From NCBI RefSeq assembly GCF_029227915.1, contig NC_079886.1, positions 26,142,501-26,206,500 on the forward strand: DNA of 64,000 nt. Reading direction: 5' to 3'. The notes beneath the pieces are model-generated. The model was not told the DNA's origin, ran no database searches, and was given only the letters and a program-made list of their open reading frames with translations. This DNA is from Hydractinia symbiolongicarpus. Lineage: Eukaryota; Cnidaria; Hydrozoa; Anthoathecata; Hydractiniidae. Shown piece by piece: positions 27,681 to 41,835 of the stretch (within the stretch, counting starts at the first letter, position 1; each line of letters begins with the position of its first letter). The position numbers and the translations under genes were made by a program.

Positions 27681-30600
27681 ATGAGACTTGTAGTTTTCAA
27701 AAATGAGTTCATTTTTGATGAGACGCTGAATAAAAGGAGTTTAATCGCCGGCAAACGAAAATTCGCGATTTGCCCTAAATCCCGGGCTTGACCCGTATAG
27801 TCGAATGTATACAAAGAAAGTAAACTGGGAGTAAACTCATTTCCCGAACGATTTTTTAAATTAATTTTTTGCCACTAAAACGCATAAGACTTGTAGTTTT
27901 CAAAAACGATTTTATTTTTGATTAGACGCTGAATAAAAGGAGTTTAATCGCCGGCAAACGAAAACCCGCAATTTCCCGTAAATCCCGGACTCGGCCCGTA
28001 TAGTCAAAAGTATACAAAGAAAGTACCCAGGGAGTAAACTCATTTCCCGAACGATTCTTTAAATTTTTTTTCACCACTAAAACGCATGAGACTTGTAGTT
28101 TTCAAAAATGAGTTCATTTTTGATGAGACGCTGAATAAAAGGAGTTTAATCGCCGGCAAACAAAAACCCGCGATTTGCCCTAAATCCCGGGCTTGACCCG
28201 TATAGTCAAATGTAAAAAAAGAAAGTAAACTGGGAGTAAACTCTTTTCCCGAACGATTTTTTAAATTAATTTTTTACCACTAAAACGCATAAGACTTGTA
28301 CTTTTTAAAAACGATTTCATTTTTGATGAGACGCTGAATAAAAGGAGTTTAATCGCCGGCAAACGAAAATTCGCGATTTGCCCTAAATCCCGGGCTTGAC
28401 CCGTATAGTCGAATGTATACAAAGAAAGTAAACTGGGAGTAAACTCATTTCCCGAACGATTTTTTAAATTAATTTTTTGCCACTAAAACGCATAAGACTT
28501 GTAGTTTTCAAAAACGATTTCATTTTTGATTAGACGCTGAATAAAAGGAGTTTAATCGCCGGCAAACGAAAACCCGCAATTTCCCGTAAATCCCGGACTC
28601 GGCCCGTATAGTCAAAAGTATACAAAGAAAGTACCCAGGGAGTAAACTCATTTCCCGAACGATTCTTTAAATTTTTTTTTCACCACTAAAACGCATGAGA
28701 CTTGTAGTTTTCAAAAATGATTTCATTTTTGATGAGACGCTGAATAAAAAGAGTTTAATCGCCGGCAAACGAAAACCCGCGATTTGCCCTAAATCCCGGG
28801 CTTGACCCGTATAGTCGAATGTAAAAAAAGAAAGTAAACTGGGAGTAAACTCTTTTCCCGAACGATTTTTTAAATTAATTTTTTACCACTAAAACGCATA
28901 AGACTTGTACTTTTTAAAAACGATTTCATTTTTGATGAGACGCTGAATAAAAAGAGTTTAATCGCCGGCAAACGAAAACCCGCAATTTCCCGTAAATCCC
29001 GGACTCGGCCCGTATAGTCAAAAGTATACAAAGAAAGTACCCAGGGAGTAAACTCATTTCCCGAACGATTCTTTAAATTATTTTTTCACCACTAAAACGC
29101 ATGAGACATGTAGTTTTCAAAAATGAATTCATATTTGATGAGACGCTGAATAAAAGGAGTTTAATCTCCGGCAAACGAAAACCCGCGATTTCCCGTATAT
29201 CCCGGAATCGCCCCGTATAGTCGAATGTATACAAAGAAAGTAAACTGGGAGTAGACTCATTTCCCGAACGATTCTTTAAATTATTTTTTCACCACTAAAA
29301 CGCATACGACTTGTAGTTTTCAAAAACGATTTCATTTTTGATGAGACCCTGAATAAAAGGAGTTTAATCGCCGGCAAACGAAAACCCGCGATTTCCCGTA
29401 TATCCCGGAATCGCCCCGTATAGTCGAATGTATACAAAGAAAGTAAACTGGGAGTAAACTCAATTCCCGAATGATTTTTAAATTAATTTTTTACCACTAA
29501 AACGCATAAGACTTGTAGTTTTTAAAAACGATTTCATTCTTGATGAGACGCTGAATAAAAGGAGTTTAATCGCCGGCAAACGAAAATTCGCGATTTGCCC
29601 TAAATCCCGTTCTTGACCCGTATAGTCGAATGTATACAAAGAAAGTAAACTGGGAGTAAACTCATTTCCCGAATGATTTTTTAAATTAATTTTTTAACAC
29701 TAAAACGCATAAGACTTGTAGTTTTCAAAAACGATTTCATTCTTGATGAGACGCTGAATAAACGGAGTTTAATCTCCGGCAAACGAAAACCCGCAATTTT
29801 CCGTATATCACGGACTCGGCCCGTACAGTGAAAAGTATACAAAGAAAGTACCCAGGGAGTAGACTCATTTCCTGAACGATTCTTTAAATTATTTTTTACC
29901 ACTAAAACGCATAAGACTTGTAGTTTTCAAAAATGATTTCATTTTTGATGAGACGCTGAATAAAAGGAGTTTAATCGCCGGCAAACGAAAACCCGCGATT
30001 TGCCCTAAATCCCCGGCTTGACCCGTATAGTCGAATGTATACAAAGAAAGTAAACTGGGAGTAAACTCATTTCTCGAATGATTTTTTAAATTAATTTTTT
30101 AACACTAAAACGCATAAGACTTGTAGTTTTCAAAAACGATTTCATTCTTGATGAGACGCTGAATAAAAGGAGTTTAATCTCCGGCAAATGAAAACCTGCG
30201 ATTTTCCGTATATCACGGACTCGGACCGTACAGTGAAAAGTATACAAAGAAAGTACCCATGGAGTAGACTCATTTGCCCTAAATCCCGGGCTTGACCCGT
30301 ATAGTCGAATGTAAAAAAAGAAAGTAAACTGGGAGTAAACTCTTTTCCCGAACGATTTTTTAAATTAATTTTTTACCACTAAAACGCATAAGACTTGTAC
30401 TTTTTAAAAACGATTTCATTTTTGATGAGACGCTGAATAAAAAGAGTTTAATCGCCGGCAAAGGAAAACCCGCAATTTCCCGTAAATCCCGGACTCGGCC
30501 CGTATAGTCAAAAGTATACAAAGAAAGTACCCAGGGAGTAAACTCATTTCCCGAACGATTCTTTAAATTATTTTTTCACCACTAAAACGCATGAGACATG

Positions 30601-31024
30601 TAGTTTTCAAAAATGAATTCATATTTGATGAGACGCTGAATAAAAGGAGTTTAATCTCCGGCAAACGAAAACCCGCGATTTCCCGTATATCCCGGAATCG
30701 CCCCGTATAGTCGAATGTATACAAAGAAAGTAAACTGGGAGTAGACTCATTTCCCGAACGATTCTTTAAATTATTTTTTCACCACTAAAACGCATACGAC
30801 TTGTAGTTTTCAAAAACGATTTCATTTTTGATGAGACCCTGAATAAAAGGAGTTTAATCGCCGGCAAACGAAAACCCGCGATTTCCCGTATATCCCGGAA
30901 TCGCCCCGTATAGTCGAATGTATACAAAGAAAGTAAACTGGGAGTAAACTCAATTCCCGAATGATTTTTAAATTAATTTTTTACCACTAAAACGCATAAG
31001 ACTTGTAGTTTTTAAAAACGATTT
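23245..31024 (+). repeat. 7780-bp tandem duplication, first copy
   Basis: Every marker checked in this block recurs 7780 bp downstream (24812/32592, 27045/34825, 29681/37461, 30271/38051). Agreement breaks on the left around 23240/31020, where GAGTTCATT faces GATTTCATT, and on the right around 31028/38808, where ATTTTTGATGAG faces ATTCTTGATGAG. The two copies are therefore directly adjacent. The length equals 38 full monomers plus one 71-bp truncated monomer, less a few single-base deletions. Breakpoints are good to tens of bases. Confidence 0.85.
30249..30319 (+). repeat. Truncated 71-bp satellite monomer
   Basis: Successive GAAAGTA phase markers lie at 30249 and 30320, only 71 bp apart instead of 203. 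The sequence jumps from GACTCATTT straight into GCCCTAAATCCC, so 132 bp are missing. The flanks share ATTT (CATTTCCCG and GATTTGCCC), consistent with a microhomology-mediated deletion. The same junction recurs at 38051 and 40555, marking duplicated segments. Confidence 0.9.
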
Positions 31025-34000
31025 CATTTTTGATGAGACGCTGAATAAAAGGAGTTTAATCGCCGGCAAACGAAAACCCGCGATTTGCCCTAAATCCCGG
31101 GCTTGACCCGTATATTCGAATGTAAAAAAAGAAAGTAAACTGGGAGTAAACTCTTTTCCAGAACGATTTTTTAAATTAATTTTTTACCACTAAAACGCAT
31201 AAGACTTGTACTTTTTAAAAACGATTTCATTTTTGATGAGACGCTGAATAAAAGGAGTTTAATCGCTGGCAAACGAAAATTCGCGATTTGCCCTAAATCC
31301 CGGGCTTGACCCGTATAGTCGAATGTATACAAAGAAAGTAAACTGGGAGTAAACTCATTTCCCGAACGATTTTTTAAATTAATTTTTTGCCACTAAAACG
31401 CATAAGACTTGTAGTTTTCAAAAACGATTTCATTTTTGATTAGACGCTGAATAAAAGGAGTTTAATCGCCGGCAAACGAAAACCCGCAATTTCCCGTAAA
31501 TCCCGGACTCGGCCCGTATAGTCAAAAGTATACAAAGAAAGTACCCAGGGAGTAAACTCATTTCCCGAACGATTCTTTAAATTTTTTTTTCACCACTAAA
31601 ACGCATGAGACTTGTAGTTTTCAAAAATGATTTCATTTTTGATGAGACGCTGAATAAAAGGAGTTTAATCGCCGGCAAACGAAAACCCGCGATTTGCCCT
31701 AAATCCCGGGCTTGACCCGTATAGTCGAATGTAAAAAAAGAAAGTAAACTGGGAGTAAACTCTTTTCCCGAACGATTTTTTAAATTAATTTTTTACCACT
31801 AAAACGCATAAGACTTGTACTTTTTAAAAACGATTTCATTTTTGATGAGACGCTGAATAAAAGGAGTTTAATCGCCGGCAAACGAAAACCCGCAATTTCC
31901 CGTAAATCCCGTTCTTGACCCGTATAGTCGAATGTATACAAAGAAAGTAAACTGGGAGTAAACTCATTTCCCGAATGATTTTTTAAATTAATTTTTTAAC
32001 ACTAAAACGCATAAGACTTGTAGTTTTCAAAAACGATTTCATTCTTGATGAGACGCTGAATAAAAGGAGTTTAATCTCCGGCAAACGAAAACCCGCGATT
32101 TTCCGTATATCACGGACTCGGCCCGTACAGTGAAAAGTATACAAAGAAAGTACCCAGGGAGTAGACTCATTTCCCGAACGATTCTTTAAATTATTTTTTC
32201 ACCACTAAAACACATGAGACTTGTAGTTTTCAAAAATGATATCATTTTTGATGAGACGCTGAATAAAAGGAGTTTAATCGCCGGCAAACGAAAACCCGCG
32301 ATTTCCCGTATATCCCGGAATCGCCCCGTATAGTCGAATGTATACAAAGAAAGTAAACTGGGAGTAAACTCATTTCCCGAATGATTTTTTAAATTAATTT
32401 TTTACCAATAAAACGCATAAGACTTGTAGTTTTCAAAAACGATTTCATTCTTGATGAGACGCTGAAGAAAAGGAGTTTATTCTCCGGCAAACGAAAACCC
32501 GCGATTTTCCGTATATCACGGACTCGGCCCGTACAGTGAAAAGTATACAAAGAAAGTACCCAGGGAGTAGACTCATTTCCCGAACGATTCTTTAAATTAT
32601 TTTTTCACCACTAAAACGCATGAGATTTGTAGTTTTCAAAAATGATTTCATTTTTGATGAGACGCTGAATAAAAGGAGTTTAATCGCCGGCAAACGAAAA
32701 CCCGCGATTTCCCCTATATCCCGGAATCGTTCCGTATAGTCGAATGTATACAAAGAAAGTACCCAGGGAGTAAACTCATTTCCCAAACGATTCTTTAAAT
32801 TATTTTTTCACCACTAAAACGCATGAGACTTGTAGTATTCAAAAATGACTTCATTTTTGATGAGACGCTGAATAAAAGGAGTTTAATCGCCGGCAAACGA
32901 AAATTCGCGATTTGCCCTAAATCCCGGGCTTGACCCGTATAGTCGAATGTATACAAAGAAAGTAAACTGGGAGTAAACTCATTTCCCGAACGATTTTTTA
33001 AATTAATTTTTTGCCACTAAAACGCATAAGACTTGTACTTTTCAAAAACGATTTCATTTTTGATTAGACGCTGAATAAAAGGAGTTTAATCGCCGGCAAA
33101 CGAAAACCCGCAATTTCCCGTAAATCCCGGACTCGGCCCGTATAGTCAAAAGTATACAAAGAAAGTACCCAGGGAGTAAACTCATTTCCCGAACGATTCT
33201 TTAAATTTTTTTTTCACCACTAAATCGCATGAGACTTGTAGTTTTCAAAAACGAGTTCATTTTTGATGAGACGCTGAATAAAAGGAGTTTAATCGCCGGC
33301 AAACGAAAACCCGCGATTTGCCCTAAATCCCGGGCTTGACCCGTATAGTCGAATGTAAAAAAAGAAAGTAAACTGGGAGTAAACTCTTTTCCCGAACGAT
33401 TTTTTAAATTAATTTTTTACCACTAAAACGCATAAGACTTGTACTTTTTAAAAACGATTTCATTTTTGATGAGACGCTGAATAAAAGGAGATTAATCGCT
33501 GGCAAACGAAAATTCGCGATTTGCCCTAAATCCCGGGCTTGACCCGTATAGTCGAATGTATACAAAGAAAGTAAACTGGGAGTAAACTCATTTCCCGAAC
33601 GATTTTTTAAATTAATTTTTTGCCACTAAAACGCATAAGACTTGTAGTTTTCAAAAACGATTTCATTTTTGATTAGACGCTGAATAAAAGGAGTTTAATC
33701 GCCGGCAAACGAAAACCCGCAATTTCCCGTAAATCCCGGACTCGGCCCGTATAGTCAAAAGTATACAAAGAAAGTACCCAGGGAGTAAACTCATTTCCCG
33801 AACGATTCTTTAAATTTTTTTTTCACCACTAAAACGCATGAGACTTGTAGTTTTCAAAAATGATTTCATTTTTGATGAGACGCTGAATAAAAGGAGTTTA
33901 ATCGCCGGCAAACGAAAACCCGCGATTTGCCCTAAATCCCGGGCTTGACCCGTATAGTCGAATGTAAAAAAAGAAAGTAAACTGGGAGTAAACTCTTTTC

Positions 34001-37000
34001 CCGAACGATTTTTTAAATTAATTTTTTACCACTAAAACGCATAAGACTTGTACTTTTTAAAAACGATTTCATTTTTGATGAGACGCTGAATAAAAGGAGT
34101 TTAATCGCCGGCAAACGAAAACCCGCAATTTCCCGTAAATCCCGTTCTTGACCCGTATAGTCGAATGTATACAAAGAAAGTAAACTGGGAGTAAACTCAT
34201 TTCCCGAATGATTTTTTAAATTAATTTTTTAACACTAAAACGCATAAGACTTGTAGTTTTCAAAAACGATTTCATTCTTGATGAGACGCTGAATAAAAGG
34301 AGTTTAATCTCCGGCAAACGAAAACCCGCGATTTTCCGTATATCACGGACTCGGCCCGTACAGTGAAAAGTATACAAAGAAAGTACCCAGGGAGTAGACT
34401 CATTTCCCGAACGATTCTTTAAATTATTTTTTCACCACTAAAACACATGAGACTTGTAGTTTTCAAAAATGATTTCATTTTTGATAAGACGCTGAATAAA
34501 AGGAGTTTAATCGCCGGCAAACGAAAACCCGCGATTTCCCGTATATCCCGGAATCGCCCCGTATAGTCGAATGTATACAAAGAAAGTAAACTGGGAGTAA
34601 ACTCATTTCCCGAATGATTTTTTAAATTAATTTTTTACCACTAAAACGCATAAGACTTGTAGTTTTCAAAAACGATTTCATTCTTGATGAGACGCTGAAG
34701 AAAAGGAGTTTATTCTCCGGCAAACGAAAACCCGCGATTTTCCGTATATCACGGACTCGGCCCGTACAGTGAAAAGTATACAAAGAAAGTACCCAGGGAG
34801 TAGACTCATTTCCCGAACGATTCTTTAAATTATTTTTTCACCACTAAAACGCATGAGATTTGTAGTTTTCAAAAATGATTTCATTTTTGATGAGACGCTG
34901 AATAAAAGGAGTTTAATCGCCGGCAAACGAAAACCCGCGATTTCCCCTATATCCCGGAATCGTTCCGTATAGTCGAATGTATACAAAGAAAGTACCCAGG
35001 GAGTAAACTCATTTCCCAAACGATTCTTTAAATTATTTTTTCACCACTAAAACGCATGAGACTTGTAGTTTTCAAAAATGACTTCATTTTTGATGAGACG
35101 CTGAATAAAAGGAGTTTAATCGCCGGCAAACGAAAATTCGCCATTTGCCCTAAATCCTGGGCTTGACCCGTATAGTCGAATGTATACAAAGAAAGTAAAC
35201 TGGGAGTAAACTCATTTCCCGAACGATTTTTTAAATTAATTTTTTGCCACTAAAACGCATAAGACTTGTAGTTTTCAAAAACGATTTTATTTTTGATTAG
35301 ACGCTGAATAAAAGGAGTTTAATCGCCGGCAAACGAAAACCCGCAATTTCCCGTAAATCCCGGACTCGGCCCGTATAGTCAAAAGTATACAAAGAAAGTA
35401 CCCAGGGAGTAAACTCATTTCCCGAACGATTCTTTAAATTTTTTTTCACCACTAAAACGCATGAGACTTGTAGTTTTCAAAAATGAGTTCATTTTTGATG
35501 AGACGCTGAATAAAAGGAGTTTAATCGCCGGCAAACGAAAATTCGCGATTTGCCCTAAATCCCGGGCTTGACCCGTATAGTCGAATGTATACAAAGAAAG
35601 TAAACTGGGAGTAAACTCATTTCCCGAACGATTTTTTAAATTAATTTTTTGCCACTAAAACGCATAAGACTTGTAGTTTTCAAAAACGATTTTATTTTTG
35701 ATTAGACGCTGAATAAAAGGAGTTTAATCGCCGGCAAACGAAAACCCGCAATTTCCCGTAAATCCCGGACTCGGCCCGTATAGTCAAAAGTATACAAAGA
35801 AAGTACCCAGGGAGTAAACTCATTTCCCGAACGATTCTTTAAATTTTTTTTCACCACTAAAACGCATGAGACTTGTAGTTTTCAAAAATGAGTTCATTTT
35901 TGATGAGACGCTGAATAAAAGGAGTTTAATCGCCGGCAAACAAAAACCCGCGATTTGCCCTAAATCCCGGGCTTGACCCGTATAGTCAAATGTAAAAAAA
36001 GAAAGTAAACTGGGAGTAAACTCTTTTCCCGAACGATTTTTTAAATTAATTTTTTACCACTAAAACGCATAAGACTTGTACTTTTTAAAAACGATTTCAT
36101 TTTTGATGAGACGCTGAATAAAAGGAGTTTAATCGCCGGCAAACGAAAATTCGCGATTTGCCCTAAATCCCGGGCTTGACCCGTATAGTCGAATGTATAC
36201 AAAGAAAGTAAACTGGGAGTAAACTCATTTCCCGAACGATTTTTTAAATTAATTTTTTGCCACTAAAACGCATAAGACTTGTAGTTTTCAAAAACGATTT
36301 CATTTTTGATTAGACGCTGAATAAAAGGAGTTTAATCGCCGGCAAACGAAAACCCGCAATTTCCCGTAAATCCCGGACTCGGCCCGTATAGTCAAAAGTA
36401 TACAAAGAAAGTACCCAGGGAGTAAACTCATTTCCCGAACGATTCTTTAAATTTTTTTTTCACCACTAAAACGCATGAGACTTGTAGTTTTCAAAAATGA
36501 TTTCATTTTTGATGAGACGCTGAATAAAAAGAGTTTAATCGCCGGCAAACGAAAACCCGCGATTTGCCCTAAATCCCGGGCTTGACCCGTATAGTCGAAT
36601 GTAAAAAAAGAAAGTAAACTGGGAGTAAACTCTTTTCCCGAACGATTTTTTAAATTAATTTTTTACCACTAAAACGCATAAGACTTGTACTTTTTAAAAA
36701 CGATTTCATTTTTGATGAGACGCTGAATAAAAAGAGTTTAATCGCCGGCAAACGAAAACCCGCAATTTCCCGTAAATCCCGGACTCGGCCCGTATAGTCA
36801 AAAGTATACAAAGAAAGTACCCAGGGAGTAAACTCATTTCCCGAACGATTCTTTAAATTATTTTTTCACCACTAAAACGCATGAGACATGTAGTTTTCAA
36901 AAATGAATTCATATTTGATGAGACGCTGAATAAAAGGAGTTTAATCTCCGGCAAACGAAAACCCGCGATTTCCCGTATATCCCGGAATCGCCCCGTATAG

Positions 37001-38804
37001 TCGAATGTATACAAAGAAAGTAAACTGGGAGTAGACTCATTTCCCGAACGATTCTTTAAATTATTTTTTCACCACTAAAACGCATACGACTTGTAGTTTT
37101 CAAAAACGATTTCATTTTTGATGAGACCCTGAATAAAAGGAGTTTAATCGCCGGCAAACGAAAACCCGCGATTTCCCGTATATCCCGGAATCGCCCCGTA
37201 TAGTCGAATGTATACAAAGAAAGTAAACTGGGAGTAAACTCAATTCCCGAATGATTTTTAAATTAATTTTTTACCACTAAAACGCATAAGACTTGTAGTT
37301 TTTAAAAACGATTTCATTCTTGATGAGACGCTGAATAAAAGGAGTTTAATCGCCGGCAAACGAAAATTCGCGATTTGCCCTAAATCCCGTTCTTGACCCG
37401 TATAGTCGAATGTATACAAAGAAAGTAAACTGGGAGTAAACTCATTTCCCGAATGATTTTTTAAATTAATTTTTTAACACTAAAACGCATAAGACTTGTA
37501 GTTTTCAAAAACGATTTCATTCTTGATGAGACGCTGAATAAACGGAGTTTAATCTCCGGCAAACGAAAACCCGCAATTTTCCGTATATCACGGACTCGGC
37601 CCGTACAGTGAAAAGTATACAAAGAAAGTACCCAGGGAGTAGACTCATTTCCTGAACGATTCTTTAAATTATTTTTTACCACTAAAACGCATAAGACTTG
37701 TAGTTTTCAAAAATGATTTCATTTTTGATGAGACGCTGAATAAAAGGAGTTTAATCGCCGGCAAACGAAAACCCGCGATTTGCCCTAAATCCCCGGCTTG
37801 ACCCGTATAGTCGAATGTATACAAAGAAAGTAAACTGGGAGTAAACTCATTTTTCGAATGATTTTTTAAATTAATTTTTTAACACTAAAACGCATAAGAC
37901 TTGTAGTTTTCAAAAACGATTTCATTCTTGATGAGACGCTGAATAAAAGGAGTTTAATCTCCGGCAAATGAAAACCTGCGATTTTCCGTATATCACGGAC
38001 TCGGACCGTACAGTGAAAAGTATACAAAGAAAGTACCCATGGAGTAGACTCATTTGCCCTAAATCCCGGGCTTGACCCGTATAGTCGAATGTAAAAAAAG
38101 AAAGTAAACTGGGAGTAAACTCTTTTCCCGAACGATTTTTTAAATTAATTTTTTACCACTAAAACGCATAAGACTTGTACTTTTTAAAAACGATTTCATT
38201 TTTGATGAGACGCTGAATAAAAAGAGTTTAATCGCCGGCAAAGGAAAACCCGCAATTTCCCGTAAATCCCGGACTCGGCCCGTATAGTCAAAAGTATACA
38301 AAGAAAGTACCCAGGGAGTAAACTCATTTCCCGAACGATTCTTTAAATTATTTTTTCACCACTAAAACGCATGAGACATGTAGTTTTCAAAAATGAATTC
38401 ATATTTGATGAGACGCTGAATAAAAGGAGTTTAATCTCCGGCAAACGAAAACCCGCGATTTCCCGTATATCCCGGAATCGCCCCGTATAGTCGAATGTAT
38501 ACAAAGAAAGTAAACTGGGAGTAGACTCATTTCCCGAACGATTCTTTAAATTATTTTTTCACCACTAAAACGCATACGACTTGTAGTTTTCAAAAACGAT
38601 TTCATTTTTGATGAGACCCTGAATAAAAGGAGTTTAATCGCCGGCAAACGAAAACCCGCGATTTCCCGTATATCCCGGAATCGCCCCGTATAGTCGAATG
38701 TATACAAAGAAAGTAAACTGGGAGTAAACTCAATTCCCGAATGATTTTTAAATTAATTTTTTACCACTAAAACGCATAAGACTTGTAGTTTTTAAAAACG
38801 ATTT
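31025..38804 (+). repeat. 7780-bp tandem duplication, second copy
   Basis: This is the direct neighbour and near-identical copy of the preceding 7780-bp block. Only a few substitutions were noticed while reading, for example A at 25445 against T at 33225, and C at 30073 against T at 37853. I did not compare every base, so identity is stated only as very high. The near-identity shows a recent duplication or active homogenisation, and the whole 38-monomer segment moved as one unit. Confidence 0.85.
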
Positions 38805-41800
38805 CATTCTTGATGAGACGCTGAATAAAAGGAGTTTAATCGCCGGCAAACGAAAATTCGCGATTTGCCCTAAATCCCGTTCTTGACCCGTATAGTCGAA
38901 TGTATACAAAGAAAGTAAACTGGGAGTAAACTCATTTCCCGAATGATTTTTTAAATTAATTTTTTAACACTAAAACGCATAAGACTTGTAGTTTTCAAAA
39001 ACGATTTCATTCTTGATGAGACGCTGAATAAACGGAGTTTAATCTCCGGCAAACGAAAACCCGCAATTTTCCGTATATCACGGATTCGGCCCGTACAGTG
39101 AAAAGTATACAAAGAAAGTACCCAGGGAGTAGACTCATTTCCTGAACGATTCTTTAAATTATTTTTTACCACTAAAACGCATAAGACTTGTAGTTTTTAA
39201 AAACGATTTCATTTTTGATGAGACGCTGAATAAAAGGAGTTTAATCGCCGGCAAACGAAAACCCGCAATTTCCCGTAAATCCCGGACTCGGCCCGTATAG
39301 TCAAAAGTATACAAAGAAAGTACCCAGGGAGTAAACTCATTTCCCGAACGATTCTTTAAATTTTTTTTTCACCACTAAAACGCATGAGACTTGTAGTTTT
39401 CAAAAATGATTTCATTTTTGATGAGACGCTGAATAAAAAGAGTTTAATCGCCGGCAAACGAAAACCCGCGATTTGCCCTAAATCCCGGGCTTGACCCGTA
39501 TAGTCGAATGTAAAAAAAGAAAGTAAACTGGGAGTAAACTCTTTTCCCGAACGATTTTTTAAATTAATTTTTTACCACTAAAACGCATAAGACTTGTACT
39601 TTTTAAAAACGATTTCATTTTTGATGAGACGCTGAATAAAAAGAGTTTAATCGCCGGCAAACGAAAACCCGCAATTTCCCGTAAATCCCGGACTCGGCCC
39701 GTATAGTCAAAAGTATACAAAGAAAGTACCCAGGGAGTAAACTCATTTCCCGAACGATTCTTTAAATTATTTTTTCACCACTAAAACGCATGAGACATGT
39801 AGTTTTCAAAAATGAATTCATATTTGATGAGACGCTGAATAAAAGGAGTTTAATCTCCGGCAAACGAAAACCCGCGATTTCCCGTATATCCCGGAATCGC
39901 CCCGTATAGTCGAATGTATACAAAGAAAGTAAACTGGGAGTAGACTCATTTCCCGAACGATTCTTTAAATTATTTTTTCACCACTAAAACGCATACGACT
40001 TGTAGTTTTCAAAAACGATTTCATTTTTGATGAGACCCTGAATAAAAGGAGTTTAATCGCCGGCAAACGAAAACCCGCGATTTCCCGTATATCCCGGAAT
40101 CGCCCCGTATAGTCGAATGTATACAAAGAAAGTAAACTGGGAGTAAACTCAATTCCCGAATGATTTTTAAATTAATTTTTTACCACTAAAACGCATAAGA
40201 CTTGTAGTTTTTAAAAACGATTTCATTCTTGATGAGACGCTGAATAAAAGGAGTTTAATCGCCGGCAAACGAAAATTCGCGATTTGCCCTAAATCCCGTT
40301 CTTGACCCGTATAGTCGAATGTATACAAAGAAAGTAAACTGGGAGTAAACTCATTTCCCGAATGATTTTTTAAATTAATTTTTTAACACTAAAACGCATA
40401 AGACTTGTAGTTTTCAAAAACGATTTCATTCTTGATGAGACGCTGAATAAAAGGAGTTTAATCTCCGGCAAATGAAAACCTGCGATTTTCCGTATATCAC
40501 GGACTCGGACCGTACAGTGAAAAGTATACAAAGAAAGTACCCATGGAGTAGACTCATTTGCCCTAAATCCCGGGCTTGACCCGTATAGTCGAATGTAAAA
40601 AAAGAAAGTAAACTGGGAGTAAACTCTTTTCCCGAACGATTTTTTAAATTAATTTTTTACCACTAAAACGCATAAGACTTGTACTTTTTAAAAACGATTT
40701 CATTTTTGATGAGACGCTGAATAAAAAGAGTTTAATCGCCGGCAAACGAAAACCCGCAATTTCCCGTAAATCCCGGACTCGGCCCGTATAGTCAAAAGTA
40801 TACAAAGAAAGTACCCAGGGAGTAAACTCATTTCCCGAACGATTCTTTAAATTATTTTTTCACCACTAAAACGCATGAGACATGTAGTTTTCAAAAATGA
40901 ATTCATATTTGATGAGACGCTGAATAAAAGGAGTTTAATCTCCGGCAAACGAAAACCCGCGATTTCCCGTATATCCCGGAATCGCCCCGTATAGTCGAAT
41001 GTATACAAAGAAAGTAAACTGGGAGTAGACTCATTTCCCGAACGATTCTTTAAATTATTTTTTCACCACTAAAACGCATACGACTTGTAGTTTTCAAAAA
41101 CGATTTCATTTTTGATGAGACCCTGAATAAAAGGAGTTTAATCGCCGGCAAACGAAAACCCGCGATTTCCCGTATATCCCGGAATCGCCCCGTATAGTCG
41201 AATGTATACAAAGAAAGTAAACTGGGAGTAAACTCAATTCCCGAATGATTTTTAAATTAATTTTTTACCACTAAAACGCATAAGACTTGTAGTTTTTAAA
41301 AACGATTTCATTCTTGATGAGACGCTGAATAAAAGGAGTTTAATCGCCGGCAAACGAAAATTCGCGATTTGCCCTAAATCCCGTTCTTGACCCGTATAGT
41401 CGAATGTATACAAAGAAAGTAAACTGGGAGTAAACTCATTTCCCGAATGATTTTTTAAATTAATTTTTTAACACTAAAACGCATAAGACTTGTAGTTTTC
41501 AAAAACGATTTCATTCTTGATGAGACGCTGAATAAACGGAGTTTAATCTCCGGCAAACGAAAACCCGCAATTTTCCGTATATCACGGACTCGGCCCGTAC
41601 AGTGAAAAGTATACAAAGAAAGTACCCAGGGAGTAGACTCATTTCCTGAACGATTCTTTAAATTATTTTTTACCACTAAAACGCATAAGACTTGTAGTTT
41701 TTAAAAACGATTTCATTTTTGATGAGACGCTGAATAAAAGGAGTTTAATCGCCGGCAAACGAAAACCCGCAATTTCCCGTAAATCCCGGACTCGGCCCGT

Positions 41801-41835
41801 ATAGTCAAAAGTATACAAAGAAAGTACCCAGGGAG
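37857..41835 (+). repeat. Nested duplications: 2504-bp offset repeat and smaller copies
   Basis: From about 40361 to 41835 the sequence copies 37857-39331 at an offset of 2504 bp (12 monomers plus the 71-bp truncated one). Within the unit, about 38.80-39.18 kb matches DNA 1490 bp upstream, and about 39.33-40.36 kb matches DNA 2909 bp upstream. The region is thus a mosaic of overlapping copies of the 36-38.8 kb segment, as expected from repeated unequal exchange or gene conversion. Edges were placed where shared variants stop and are approximate. Confidence 0.7.

Noticed and set aside
29380-29420. CENP-B-box-like site on the minus strand (TCCGGGATATACGGG)
   Set aside because: It differs from the essential mammalian consensus at one position, is present only in monomers with TATATCCCGGAATCG, and has further mismatches in other variants. 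Chance similarity in a GC-richer patch is likely, and the box is a mammalian feature.
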